The notes: generated from the letters alone by a model not told the origin. A DNA stretch of 33,069 bases from Gemmatimonadales bacterium (GCA_025929805.1 JAICPP010000003.1:1-33069); one strand, 5' to 3'; positions 24,146 to 31,254 are shown, counted from the first letter of the stretch. Numbers and translations are program-made.

Positions 24146-24709
24146 AAACGTCACCTTGGGTGCCTCAGCGGCCCCGGGAGCTGCCTCGAAGTACTCACGG
24201 GGTTTCCCCATGCCAAAGACCTTGGCCGTCAGATTATAGGGGAATCGCCGGATATACGCGTTGTATTCGCCCACTGAGGTGTTGTAGTCCTGGCGCGCGA
24301 CGGAGATCCGGTTCTCAGTGCCCTCCAGTTGATCCTGCAGCTGGCGAAAGTTGGCGCTGGACTGGAGCTGGGGATAATTCTCGGCGATTGCCAGCAGGCG
24401 TCCCAGGCCCTGGGTCAGCTGCTGATTGGCAGCAGCCATTTCAGGTACGTTGCCGGACTGCACCGCGCCACCGAGCCGCGCCCTGGCGTTGGCGATCGAA
24501 ATGAAGACGGTGTCCTCCTGCTTGGTGACCCCCTTCACGGTATTCACAAGGTTGGGAATCAGGTCTGCCCGGCGTTGCAGCTGGGTCTGGATCTGGCCCT
24601 GGGCCTGATTCACCCGCTCGTCCATCGTCTGGATCGTGTTATAGCCGCAGCCGGCAAGGAGGACAGCAACCGCAAGGAGCGGCAGATGCTTGCTTGGGGG
24701 ACGCTTCAT
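24143..24709 (-). CDS. lemA: LemA family lipoprotein
   Basis: The 188-residue product has a lipoprotein signal with L-L-A-G-C (Cys21) and the LemA helical domain. Its hallmark segment is Q-L-Q-R-R-A-D-L-I-P-N-L-V-N-T-V-K-G, and it continues with NYPQLQSSANFRQLQDQLEGTE, interrupted only by short turns, and YNAYIRRFPYNLTAKVFG. LemA proteins are helical envelope proteins of unclear role, often paired with TPM-domain proteins, as here. ATG 24709 has GGAG at 7 nt; a GTG directly in front is possible. It is the last gene of the TPM-nucleotidyltransferase-lemA unit, 14 bp after its neighbour, and ends in repeat G. Confidence 0.93.
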   Translation of the reverse strand: MKRPPSKHLPLLAVAVLLAGCGYNTIQTMDERVNQAQGQIQTQLQRRADLIPNLVNTVKGVTKQEDTVFISIANARARLGGAVQSGNVPEMAAANQQLTQGLGRLLAIAENYPQLQSSANFRQLQDQLEGTENRISVARQDYNTSVGEYNAYIRRFPYNLTAKVFGMGKPREYFEAAPGAAEAPKVTF

Positions 24710-24723
24710 CACTGATCTCCGAG

Positions 24724-25428
24724 CTAGAGTTGATCCACGAACCGAGCCGTCTGCTCCACTGCGTTCATGTAGTTCTCGAATTCAGGCGCGGCACACCGCC
24801 ACTCGCGTTCAGAGCGATGGCGTACGACATGTAAGAGATATTCTGGCTCGAACCCGACGAGGGCCGCTGCGGCACCGGCAAGCTCGAGAGCGTCCGGCGG
24901 AACCGGTTTCCCGGCCACGGTGAGGACGCCCCGGAGCAACACCAGGATGGTGGCCGCGCTCTGCAGTCCCAGCGAACCGAGCGCCGCCGGATCTGGAGCA
25001 TACGTGGCATACCCCTGGCGCAAGCGAAGCAGCTTACCTCGAAACTCCCCCTCGAGAGCTTTTCGGAGATCATCCCGGTCCACCTGGACACCCTGCAACG
25101 GGTCCACGCCCCGCAGTACCTGGTAGGAGAGCCGCATATCGGTGATCTCCACCGGAAACGCGTCACTCGCGCGATTCCATTCAGAGTGGCTCAGCACCAG
25201 CGGCGGCTCGGGAGTTTTCTTGCGCCAGCCGGTAAAGGCGCGGCTGAGTGACCGGAGTACGGGTGGCGTCAGTTGCTCTACAACCAGCATCAGGTTGATA
25301 TCCGAGCGCCCGGGGATGAAATCGCCCCGAGCCGCCGAGCCGTAGAGCACGGCGCTGTACCCGTTGCCGAGCACCTGGTCGGCTTCGGCAAGGAAGGGAT
25401 CCACCACCCGGGATACCGTAGCCCGCAT
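24724..25428 (-). CDS. Nucleotidyltransferase-fold protein with altered metal motif
   Basis: The 234-residue protein begins with a DNA polymerase beta-like nucleotidyltransferase domain: YGSAARGDFIPGRSDINLML (29-48). The first glycine-serine and the first Asp (D43) are present, but the usual second Asp of S-D-x-D is Asn45. The rest is helical, with a hydrophobic region near 160-200. Enzymes of this fold move nucleotides to proteins, RNA or antibiotics; with D-x-N, activity may be reduced or lost. The ATG overlaps the TPM stop (TGATG) and has GGAAGG upstream. It lies between TPM and lemA genes and may be linked to their envelope function, though it carries no signal peptide. Confidence 0.75.
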   Translation of the reverse strand: MRATVSRVVDPFLAEADQVLGNGYSAVLYGSAARGDFIPGRSDINLMLVVEQLTPPVLRSLSRAFTGWRKKTPEPPLVLSHSEWNRASDAFPVEITDMRLSYQVLRGVDPLQGVQVDRDDLRKALEGEFRGKLLRLRQGYATYAPDPAALGSLGLQSAATILVLLRGVLTVAGKPVPPDALELAGAAAALVGFEPEYLLHVVRHRSEREWRCAAPEFENYMNAVEQTARFVDQL

Positions 25429-26282
25429 CAGAACCTTCCCCCTGCACCACCACCGCTGAATCCTCCCCCGCCGCCGAACCCGCCGAATCCTCCACCACCG
25501 CCTCCGAATCCACCGCCACCTCCCCAGCCACCACCGATCCATGGCCCTCCCCAATATACCCGCCCTCTGCGGCGGCGACGGCCACCCATTGCGCCTGACA
25601 TCATGAGCATGAACAAGATGAGAAAGAGGAGGGGCAACAGGTTACCGACGGTGGAGCTGCCGCCTTCGGCATCTACCGGCGGCTGATACGCCGTGAGAGC
25701 GGAGTCCGTGACACCGTACCCCTTTGCAATGACACTGGACAGTGCCCGCACGCCGAGCAACAGCCCGTCTCCATATTGCCCTTCCGACAAGTGGGGCCGC
25801 ATCAGATCACGGATCTGACCCGCGGTTGCGTCGGTGACAATGCCTTCCAGGCCCTGTCCCACTTCAATCCGGATGTGCCCGGAGTTGGGATCCCCCTCTC
25901 GGCGTGGCACCAGCAGCAGCACCACTCCAGCATTGCGGCGGGGATCTCCGATTTCCGCCTGGGCCCCCACGCCCCATTTGCGTCCAATAGCCAACGCGAC
26001 CTGCGCGGCGTCGTACTCGCCGATGGTCGGCAGAATCACCACTGCGATCTCGGCACCGGTCACGCCCTGCAGCCGGCGGATGAGATCTTCCATGTTGCCG
26101 GCTGATGATGGGTCCAGCACTGAGGCGAGATCGTTGACGTAGCCAGTCGGCCGTGCGGGAATCAGGCTGTCGATCCCCGCACGCTGAGCCCACACGCTCG
26201 CAGGAACCACTGCCGGGGCAACCGCTCCGCTAAGTTGAAGCAGTGCCAGGAGAGCGGTAGCTTTGGCTCGTGTCTCCCTCAA
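25428..26282 (-). CDS. TPM-domain (YgcG-like) membrane protein with Gly-rich tail
   Basis: The 284-residue protein has a signal peptide, a TPM domain (starting around TGYVNDLASVLD; then GAEIAVVILPTIGEYD and the acidic VGQGLEGIVTD), one membrane helix (NLLPLLFLILFMLMMSG), a basic R-R-R-R-R-G-R stretch and a Gly-rich tail (W-G-G-G-G-G-F repeats to the end). TPM proteins are named after a thylakoid acid phosphatase; bacterial ones are often paired with LemA. I start it at TTG 26282 (AGGAG at 5 nt, giving a clean basic signal peptide); ATG 26315 is possible but overlaps the divergent gene more deeply. Confidence 0.87.
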   Translation of the reverse strand: MRETRAKATALLALLQLSGAVAPAVVPASVWAQRAGIDSLIPARPTGYVNDLASVLDPSSAGNMEDLIRRLQGVTGAEIAVVILPTIGEYDAAQVALAIGRKWGVGAQAEIGDPRRNAGVVLLLVPRREGDPNSGHIRIEVGQGLEGIVTDATAGQIRDLMRPHLSEGQYGDGLLLGVRALSSVIAKGYGVTDSALTAYQPPVDAEGGSSTVGNLLPLLFLILFMLMMSGAMGGRRRRRGRVYWGGPWIGGGWGGGGGFGGGGGGFGGFGGGGGFSGGGAGGRF

Positions 26283-27055
26283 TCGGTCTCCTGCTGCTGA
26301 CCCCTTCGTCAACATTCAAAGTGGTATGCGTTGTCGGACTGGTCGCGGCACTGGCCGGGTGCCGGAGCGAGCGCAGCGTGGCCGTGCGGGTCTCGATACC
26401 CAACGATGACGGGATGGAGACGCCGGCCTCTGGTGTGGGCGTCGTCGCGCTGCCGTACGACCGCGACAGTGTGCTGACCAGCCTCGAAGCCCGAGCTCCC
26501 ACTCCTCGCCCGCCGACTGGGCCCTTGGACAGCTTGTTCGCTCGGTTCCGCGGACCCTTTACGACCTACACCAAGCTCTCGTATGCGGCCTCCGGCCTGC
26601 GCGATTCGCTCAATGCACTCCGGCGAGCACTCGACACCGCGGCACCCGATTCTCCGGTGCGCGGGTCATTCGCCGCCGCCATGCAGCGGCTGAACGACTC
26701 ACTCCGCGCGACTGAGACCCGGCTAGAGAGCGCCCGGGTGCAGCTGGACCGCGCACGGAGCGCATTTGTGCAGCAGAGTGAAAGTCTGCGCGCCGCCATT
26801 CGGCAATGGGAAGATAGCACCTACCGAGGATACGACAGCATCGTCGAACAGCTTACCCGGGGCCGCGAGGCATCGACGGATACGACCGGGGAGGCGGGGT
26901 GGGCCCACTTCAAGGTGGGTCGTGGGGACTGGTGGCTCTATGCCCGGGCCTGGGACACCAGCGATCCCAATGCCGAGTGGTACTGGAACGTTCCCGTGAG
27001 TGACGACACCGTACTCTTGTCGAGCCGCACCGGCCGACGCCGGCCGAGGTACTGA
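26270..27055 (+). CDS. Coiled-coil lipoprotein with C-terminal beta domain, unknown
   Basis: The 261-residue product has a lipoprotein signal (F-K-V-V-C-V-V-G-L-V-A-A-L-A-G-C), then an Arg/Asp-rich linker, a long heptad-like helix (about 100-190: LNDSLRATETRLESARVQLD and on) and a small beta domain at the end (GEAGWAHFKVGRGDWWLYAR). No family is recognised; the beta end recalls carboxypeptidase-regulatory-type folds. The start is uncertain: GTG 26270 (used here), or GTG 26321 just before the hydrophobic core. Its 5' end overlaps the TPM gene's start region, so the two promoters or leaders overlap. It is joined directly to the next gene with no gap. Confidence 0.65.
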   Translation: MSPSIGLLLLTPSSTFKVVCVVGLVAALAGCRSERSVAVRVSIPNDDGMETPASGVGVVALPYDRDSVLTSLEARAPTPRPPTGPLDSLFARFRGPFTTYTKLSYAASGLRDSLNALRRALDTAAPDSPVRGSFAAAMQRLNDSLRATETRLESARVQLDRARSAFVQQSESLRAAIRQWEDSTYRGYDSIVEQLTRGREASTDTTGEAGWAHFKVGRGDWWLYARAWDTSDPNAEWYWNVPVSDDTVLLSSRTGRRRPRY

Positions 27056-27694
27056 ATGGTTGAGTTGAGATTTTGGGTCTGGGGTGCGATGACTCTGGTT
27101 CCGTTGACGCTTTCCGCCCAGTCCACCGCACCGCTGGAGACCAGGAGCAAGGGCTCGCCTCAAGCTCCGGTGACTGTATACGAGATGTCGGATTTTCAGT
27201 GTCCCTACTGCAGGGAGTTTGCCCTTCAGACCTTCCCGCAATTGGAGCGGGACTACATTCGCCCCGGAAAGGTTCGATGGGTTTTTATCAACTTTCCTTT
27301 AACCAGCATCCATCAGCACGCTTCCGCTGCGGCCGAACTGGCACTGTGTGCCGGAGAGCAGCGCCGTTTCTGGCCGGTGCATGATCTGCTGTTTCAGCAT
27401 CAGGAGACCTGGGCGCCGTTGAAGGAGGCAGGGCCCTTCTTCGTGTCGTTGGCCGACTCGGCCCGGCTGTCCAAGCCAACGCTCCTCGCCTGTCTCGAGT
27501 CCCCCGAGACCAGAAAGCGAGTCCGAGCTGACGCCGAAGGTGCCGCCCGCTCCGGGGCCTCCAGCACGCCCACGTTTTACATCGAGGGTGGTCTCCTGGA
27601 GGGGGCTCAGCCGATCACCGTATTTCGGCAGGTGCTGGACTCGGTGTATGCGTCGAAGAAGGGGACCGGTGCGCGGGGACCGGGAACCAGGTAA
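27056..27694 (+). CDS. DsbA-like thioredoxin-fold disulfide oxidoreductase
   Basis: The 212-residue protein has a signal peptide (about 1-21) and a DsbA-family thioredoxin domain. It shows MSDFQCPYCREF, with the redox pair C49-P-Y-C52 (the same CPYC as many glutaredoxin-like forms), and the cis-proline loop S-S-T-P-T-F-Y-I. Such proteins form or isomerise disulfides in the periplasm. The start ATG directly follows the previous stop. The last residues (KGTGARGPGTR) are encoded by the left arm of repeat F, so the true conserved end is near SVYASK. Confidence 0.92.
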   Translation: MVELRFWVWGAMTLVPLTLSAQSTAPLETRSKGSPQAPVTVYEMSDFQCPYCREFALQTFPQLERDYIRPGKVRWVFINFPLTSIHQHASAAAELALCAGEQRRFWPVHDLLFQHQETWAPLKEAGPFFVSLADSARLSKPTLLACLESPETRKRVRADAEGAARSGASSTPTFYIEGGLLEGAQPITVFRQVLDSVYASKKGTGARGPGTR

Positions 27695-27740
27695 TGTCGA
27701 CACGCCCGTCCCGGTCCCTGGTTCCCGGCTCCTGGTCCGC
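27661..27740. repeat. Heptad-word inverted repeat F (dsbA-like / CPBP)
   Basis: A perfect 12-bp stem (27680-27691 with 27717-27728) has a 25-nt loop. The right arm, read on the minus strand, is a run of GGACCAG, GAGCCGG, GAACCAG, GGACCGG words (period 7). The dsbA-like stop follows directly after the left arm; the convergent CPBP stop lies 10 bp past the right arm. The words are the same as in tract E after lpdA. Confidence 0.82.
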
Positions 27741-27749
27741 ACTCACAGG

Positions 27750-28532
27750 CTAACGAATTGCCAGAATCACATCATACAACGCATGAGTCCAGGCAGTAAT
27801 GCCGAACCCTCGCGAGAGGTACAAGCCACTAAAAAGCAGGCCAGCTACCGTCCGGAAGGTGAACGAGGTGAGTGCCAGAGATTCACCATAGGGACCGATG
27901 TAATGAAAAGCAGAGAAGACGAGGGCACCGAGCACGATCGCTAAGAGATCGGCCGTCAACCGCGTCCAGCGGAAAAGTCGGGTGGCCAACAGGGCCAGAC
28001 CGGAGACCAGCAGTACCCGGAACAGAAGCTCCTCGTAGATACCGGCACCCAGTGAGATCATGAGTTGGGCGGGGAGGCTCAGCTCAACGGCAAGGCGAGG
28101 GATACCCTCGACCGCAGTCGCCACCAACACCAGCGTCGGCAGCAGCAGCACCGTGAGCGCACTCGCCACGAATCCGAAGGCCAGCGCGTATGCAACGGTC
28201 TCACCGGCCATCAGGGCCAAGTAGCGAGGCCGTATACCTCCACGGCGCCGGATGTCTCGCCCCACGAGTGAGGCTCCTCCCCCCACCAACAACAGCCCGA
28301 AAACCGTCAATCCATCCCGACCACCGAGCCCGACGAAGAGGCTCTTCAGCAGCACGTCGGCTCCGTTTCGCACTCCTGCCGCCTCGGCATCGGATAGAAG
28401 GAACGCGAGTGCTTCGTACAGAATGAGCAGAGGAAAGGCGAAGCTCAGGCTGTACCGAGGTTCCCTGGTCTCAGTCCAATAGCTCGATCGTGTCAGACTC
28501 ACGGGGATCGCGGACCTCTCGCCATCGCCCAA
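27750..28532 (-). CDS. CPBP family intramembrane protease
   Basis: The 260-residue protein has about seven to eight membrane segments and the CPBP (Abi/RCE1-like) motifs in order: E-E-L-L-F-R (motif 1), F-S-A-F-H-Y (motif 2) and H-A-L-Y-D (motif 3). These proteins cleave within membranes or process small peptides, prenylated substrates or bacteriocin precursors. The start is uncertain. TTG 28532 lies directly at the end of a terminator T-run, so GTG 28502, which leaves a 250-residue protein, may be the real start. A strong terminator precedes it on its own strand, together with a short ORF with a near-perfect Shine-Dalgarno, which could be regulatory. Confidence 0.87.
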   Translation of the reverse strand: MGDGERSAIPVSLTRSSYWTETREPRYSLSFAFPLLILYEALAFLLSDAEAAGVRNGADVLLKSLFVGLGGRDGLTVFGLLLVGGGASLVGRDIRRRGGIRPRYLALMAGETVAYALAFGFVASALTVLLLPTLVLVATAVEGIPRLAVELSLPAQLMISLGAGIYEELLFRVLLVSGLALLATRLFRWTRLTADLLAIVLGALVFSAFHYIGPYGESLALTSFTFRTVAGLLFSGLYLSRGFGITAWTHALYDVILAIR

Positions 28533-28558
28533 AGAAAAGGGGCCGCTTCCGCGGCCCC
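28531..28558 (-). terminator. Minus-strand terminator between the short ORF and CPBP gene
   Basis: An 8-bp perfect GC stem (28539-28546 with 28551-28558) has a GGAA loop on the minus strand and is followed by TTTTCTTT (28538-28531). It is oriented to stop transcripts coming from the short ORF before the CPBP start. Confidence 0.86.
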
Positions 28559-28584
28559 CCCAGGTTCATAGTGTCGCCTGGGTC

Positions 28585-28638
28585 TCAGCTTGCAGCTCGT
28601 GCTAACGGCCGCAGGCGACCCTTGACTCTGTAGACAAT
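28585..28638 (-). CDS. Short ORF (17 codons) with near-perfect Shine-Dalgarno, ATT start
   Basis: Reading on the minus strand, AGGAGGTGATCC (28650-28639) is followed at once by ATT and an open frame V-Y-R-V-K-G-R-L-R-P-L-A-R-A-A-S, then TGA. This Shine-Dalgarno is complementary to the full 3' end of 16S rRNA. The ATT start is rare; a TTG one base further gives an 11-codon frame instead. The peptide is strongly basic (four Arg, one Lys). A promoter-like pair lies upstream and a terminator downstream. It may be a leader peptide or a small basic protein; no family is recognised. Confidence 0.4.
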   Translation of the reverse strand: MVYRVKGRLRPLARAAS

Positions 28639-28683
28639 GGATCACCTCCTCGGTTGCAGGTGGAACAGGTAATGCGCCCAATA

Positions 28684-28713
28684 AGTGTACTCGGAGGCCA
28701 TACTCAGGATCAA
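28684..28713 (-). promoter_or_regulatory. Candidate promoter for the short ORF / CPBP unit
   Basis: On the minus strand TTGATC (28713-28708) is followed by an 18-bp spacer and TACACT (28689-28684). Each box matches 4 of 6 consensus positions. The predicted start lies near 28677, leaving about 39 nt before the short ORF. Confidence 0.4.
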
Positions 28714-28752
28714 CCCTCTTCCATTGGAGTAGATACCCCGCAACATTGGGCC

Positions 28753-30105
28753 ATGCCTTCCACTTCGCGGTTCTATCGGATTGCAATTCGGATGGGAACC
28801 GCGATTGCTCCCGTGGTGGGCTGGTTCAATCCAAAGATCCGAACGGGCACGCGGCTGCGGCGCGACGCCGGCGAACGTCTGTTGGAGTGGGCTCGGTGGA
28901 ACCGCGATCCTGCCCGGCCATTGGTGTGGTTTCACGCCTCATCTGTGGGGGAGGGCTTGCAGGCTCAAGCCGTGCTTCTCGCCCTCCGCCGAATCCGCGC
29001 CGATTGCCAGATCGTCTACACCCACTTCAGCCCCTCCGCCGTGGACCTGGCCCGGCGCATCGAGTCCGACGTCTCCGACTGTCTACCCTACGATCTCCCC
29101 CAGCCGGTCGAACGGCTGCTTGCTGTTCTGGAGCCGGATCTCGTGGTATTTGCCAAGCTGGATGTCTGGCCCGAGCTGTCCACCAGAGCGGCAACCAGCA
29201 GTGCGCAAGTGGCGATCGTGGCCGCCACGGTGAGTCCCGGAAGCAGCCGACTCCGTTGGCCGGTCCGGCAGCTACTCCAGCCAGGATATCGTGCGGTCGC
29301 GGCCGCCGCGGTGATCTCGCCGGAGGATGGACAACGCCTCGTCCGTCTGGGGGTAGATCGTGATCGGATTCATGTCTTGGGCGATCCCCGCTTCGACAGC
29401 GTGGCCGACCGGGTGCGCAGCGTGAGTCCAGACGAGCCACTGCTTCGCTTCGGGAGTGGCGCGCCCACTCTGGTGGCGGGATCCACCTGGCCGGCGGACG
29501 AAAACGTCCTTCTACCGGCCTTTACTCGCCTGCGGCAGCAACGGCCGGATGCCCGTTTGATCGTGGTGCCTCACGAGCCGACAGGAGAGCACCTGAACGG
29601 ACTGGAGCAGAGCGCCCGCGCTGCAGGCCTGCCCTCGCCGGTTCGCCTGAGTGCTGCCGAAGGCCCGGTCCCATTCCTGGTGGTCGATCGGGTGGGAGTC
29701 CTGGCCGTACTCTACGGCGCCGGGACAATAGCCTATGTCGGAGGTGGTTATGGAGCGGCGGGCCTGCATTCGGTTCTGGAACCCGCCGCGTGGGCGCTCC
29801 CAGTGACATTCGGCCCCCGATGGCAAAACAGCCGTGATGCTGCACTGTTATTGGAGGCGGGTGCGGCGGTTGCGTTGCCCGATTCTGGTGCCGAAAGTGC
29901 GCCAGAGGCACTCCGCGAATTGTGGGCGGCGTGGCTTGCCGATGAAGCCAGCCGAAAGAGCCAAGGACATCGGGGGCGAGAAGTGGTGGATCAGGGGACG
30001 GGAGCCTCGGAGCGGAGCGCCGCCATGCTGGCCCGGCTTATTTCAGGACGACGCCCTCGTAGGTCACCGCCCGCGGCACAATCAACCCGGCCGTCAATGC
30101 GGTGA
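28753..30105 (+). CDS. waaA: 3-deoxy-D-manno-octulosonic acid (Kdo) transferase
   Basis: WaaA adds Kdo sugars to lipid A precursor at the inner face of the inner membrane (GT30 family). The 450-residue product has an N-terminal hydrophobic anchor (FYRIAIRMGTAIAPVVG), then WFHASSVGEG (the conserved glutamate of the active site), YTHFSPSAVDLARR, DLVVFAKLDVWPEL, LGDPRFDSV, and the C-terminal YVGGGYGAAGLHSVLEPA loop with the CMP-Kdo-binding glycines. ATG 28753 is chosen; the frame is open upstream but unconserved. Its last 68 bp overlap a convergent lipoprotein gene, and its Arg/Pro/Ser-rich C-terminal tail is not part of the usual fold. Confidence 0.95.
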   Translation: MPSTSRFYRIAIRMGTAIAPVVGWFNPKIRTGTRLRRDAGERLLEWARWNRDPARPLVWFHASSVGEGLQAQAVLLALRRIRADCQIVYTHFSPSAVDLARRIESDVSDCLPYDLPQPVERLLAVLEPDLVVFAKLDVWPELSTRAATSSAQVAIVAATVSPGSSRLRWPVRQLLQPGYRAVAAAAVISPEDGQRLVRLGVDRDRIHVLGDPRFDSVADRVRSVSPDEPLLRFGSGAPTLVAGSTWPADENVLLPAFTRLRQQRPDARLIVVPHEPTGEHLNGLEQSARAAGLPSPVRLSAAEGPVPFLVVDRVGVLAVLYGAGTIAYVGGGYGAAGLHSVLEPAAWALPVTFGPRWQNSRDAALLLEAGAAVALPDSGAESAPEALRELWAAWLADEASRKSQGHRGREVVDQGTGASERSAAMLARLISGRRPRRSPPAAQSTRPSMR

Positions 30106-30421
30106 CGAGAACGTCGGTCCAGCGGCTCCGCACCTTGATCTTGAGGTTGGCGATGCCGCTACCACCGGCGAGTTGAGCCGCGAGAGCCTTCCGCAGGGAG
30201 GGATCCTTGATCCTGAGCAATCCCCAGAACGTGTACATGGCCCGGGAGGTCACCCGAAACCGGCTTCCCTCCACCGGCTGACCCACCCTGCTGGCGAGCG
30301 TAACCGGCACGCCCAGCGTGGTGGCATCAAAGGTTTGGGCGCAGCCCTGGAGTGAGCCCAGCAGCAGGACGGTCGGCAGAGAGACGAACGCGAGTGCCGA
30401 CCGGATTCGCCAGAGTCTCAC
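30038..30421 (-). CDS. Small lipoprotein, Bor-like in outline
   Basis: The 127-residue protein has a lipoprotein signal (LPTVLLLGSLQGC, Cys27) and a compact domain with the segments AMYTFWGLLRIKDPSL, LAAQLAGGSGIANLKIKVR and ALTAGLIVPRAVTYEGVV. The alternation of a Gly-rich turn, a strand, and a late hydrophobic 'TAGLIVPR' resembles small Bor/Iss-type outer-membrane lipoproteins, but this is only a remote likeness. The GTG start overlaps the upstream stop (GTGA) and implies coupling. It is downstream of a beta-barrel gene and overlaps waaA at its 3' end. Confidence 0.7.
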   Translation of the reverse strand: MRLWRIRSALAFVSLPTVLLLGSLQGCAQTFDATTLGVPVTLASRVGQPVEGSRFRVTSRAMYTFWGLLRIKDPSLRKALAAQLAGGSGIANLKIKVRSRWTDVLVTALTAGLIVPRAVTYEGVVLK

Positions 30422-31095
30422 AGTCCTGGAATCCGAAACGCGTAATGCGCCCCGAGGCCGAATACACCTGGATCGCCCCCGTCGATAAAGACGCGATCGT
30501 ACGCGGCGTGCGCCCCGAGCCCGCTCAGCAGGTTGAGCTCCACGCCGGCGCTCACGCCGAAGTTGGTTTCCGTGTCGGAAAGCCCGCCACCTGACAAGCG
30601 GACAATGTCGAGTCGCGGTGCGATCCAGGGGTGAATGGCCAGCGCGGGATTGGGTATGGTGAGCGCGAACCCGAGCCCCACCGGAAAGCGGAGCTCGCTC
30701 TCATCGCCCGGCAGGATGCCTATATCCGGCTTGGAATAGCCGATTCCACCCTGCAGGGTGACCGAGAGAGGAATGAGCGGCCCGCCAAAGACCTTGTAGT
30801 TGAGGGTGGCGCCAACTGACACATGATTGTCGCCCGGTCCATCGGGGTTGAAGGTCGACAGGATGGCGGTTGCCCCGAACGGTCCGAATCCTGCGCGACC
30901 GCTGACCGCCAACGCGGTGCCCTTGCCGGCGTCCTCATTGGGAAAGCCGATGTCGCCATAGACGGCGATGCCGCTCGGGATGCCGCTGTTGTATATGGGA
31001 ATACCGCGGACTTGAGCCTCTGCTATCTGATCGCGAGCCACCAGGCATGCCATCAAGCCTGCGAGCACGATTCCTCTCTGCGCGCGTTGTCTCAT
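30418..31095 (-). CDS. Outer-membrane beta-barrel protein
   Basis: The 225-residue protein has a signal peptide (about 1-27, ending A-E-A) and a mature part of alternating strands with Gly/Ser/Asn-rich turns (SVGATLNYKVFGG, FPVGLGFALTI, VSAGVELNLLSGLGAHAAYD), typical of an 8-10-stranded barrel. No specific family is recognised. GGAG lies about 9 nt before the ATG. It is the first gene of a two-gene unit with the lipoprotein gene. Confidence 0.78.
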   Translation of the reverse strand: MRQRAQRGIVLAGLMACLVARDQIAEAQVRGIPIYNSGIPSGIAVYGDIGFPNEDAGKGTALAVSGRAGFGPFGATAILSTFNPDGPGDNHVSVGATLNYKVFGGPLIPLSVTLQGGIGYSKPDIGILPGDESELRFPVGLGFALTIPNPALAIHPWIAPRLDIVRLSGGGLSDTETNFGVSAGVELNLLSGLGAHAAYDRVFIDGGDPGVFGLGAHYAFRIPGL

Positions 31096-31146
31096 CGCTC
31101 GTCTCCAATAAGGTCGGGGAGTCGCCGATAGGGCCTGCGGCGCGCC

Positions 31147-31176
31147 AGAAGGTACTCGTGGGCTTCGAACGAAGTC
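31147..31176 (-). promoter_or_regulatory. Candidate promoter of the beta-barrel/lipoprotein unit
   Basis: On the minus strand TTGACT (31176-31171) is followed by an 18-bp spacer and TACCTT (31152-31147). The -35 matches 5 of 6 and the -10 only 3 of 6. It lies about 50 nt upstream of the 31095 ATG and just downstream of a terminator. Confidence 0.4.
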
Positions 31177-31202
31177 AACCGAAGGTGTAGCACGGCGGCA
31201 AG

Positions 31203-31234
31203 AAAAACGCCCGTCCGCAACCGCGAACGGGCGT
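31203..31234 (-). terminator. Rho-independent terminator after the atp/beta-barrel unit
   Basis: On the minus strand ACGCCCGT (31234-31227) pairs with ACGGGCGT (31214-31207) around a 12-nt GC-rich loop and is followed by TTTTTCT. It lies about 20 bp beyond the stop of the second beta-barrel gene. Confidence 0.86.
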
Positions 31235-31254
31235 AGCAGTAATACGAGCCGGCG

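Noticed and set aside
25428..25554. N-terminal extension of the nucleotidyltransferase-like protein (Trp/Arg-rich)
   Set aside because: It is the Gly-rich tail of the TPM gene read in another frame. ATG 25428 has a good ribosome binding site and coupling to the TPM stop.
28638..28650. Exact 16S rRNA 3'-end word (GGATCACCTCCT) on the plus strand
   Set aside because: The bases upstream do not resemble 16S rRNA. The word is better read on the minus strand as an extended Shine-Dalgarno.
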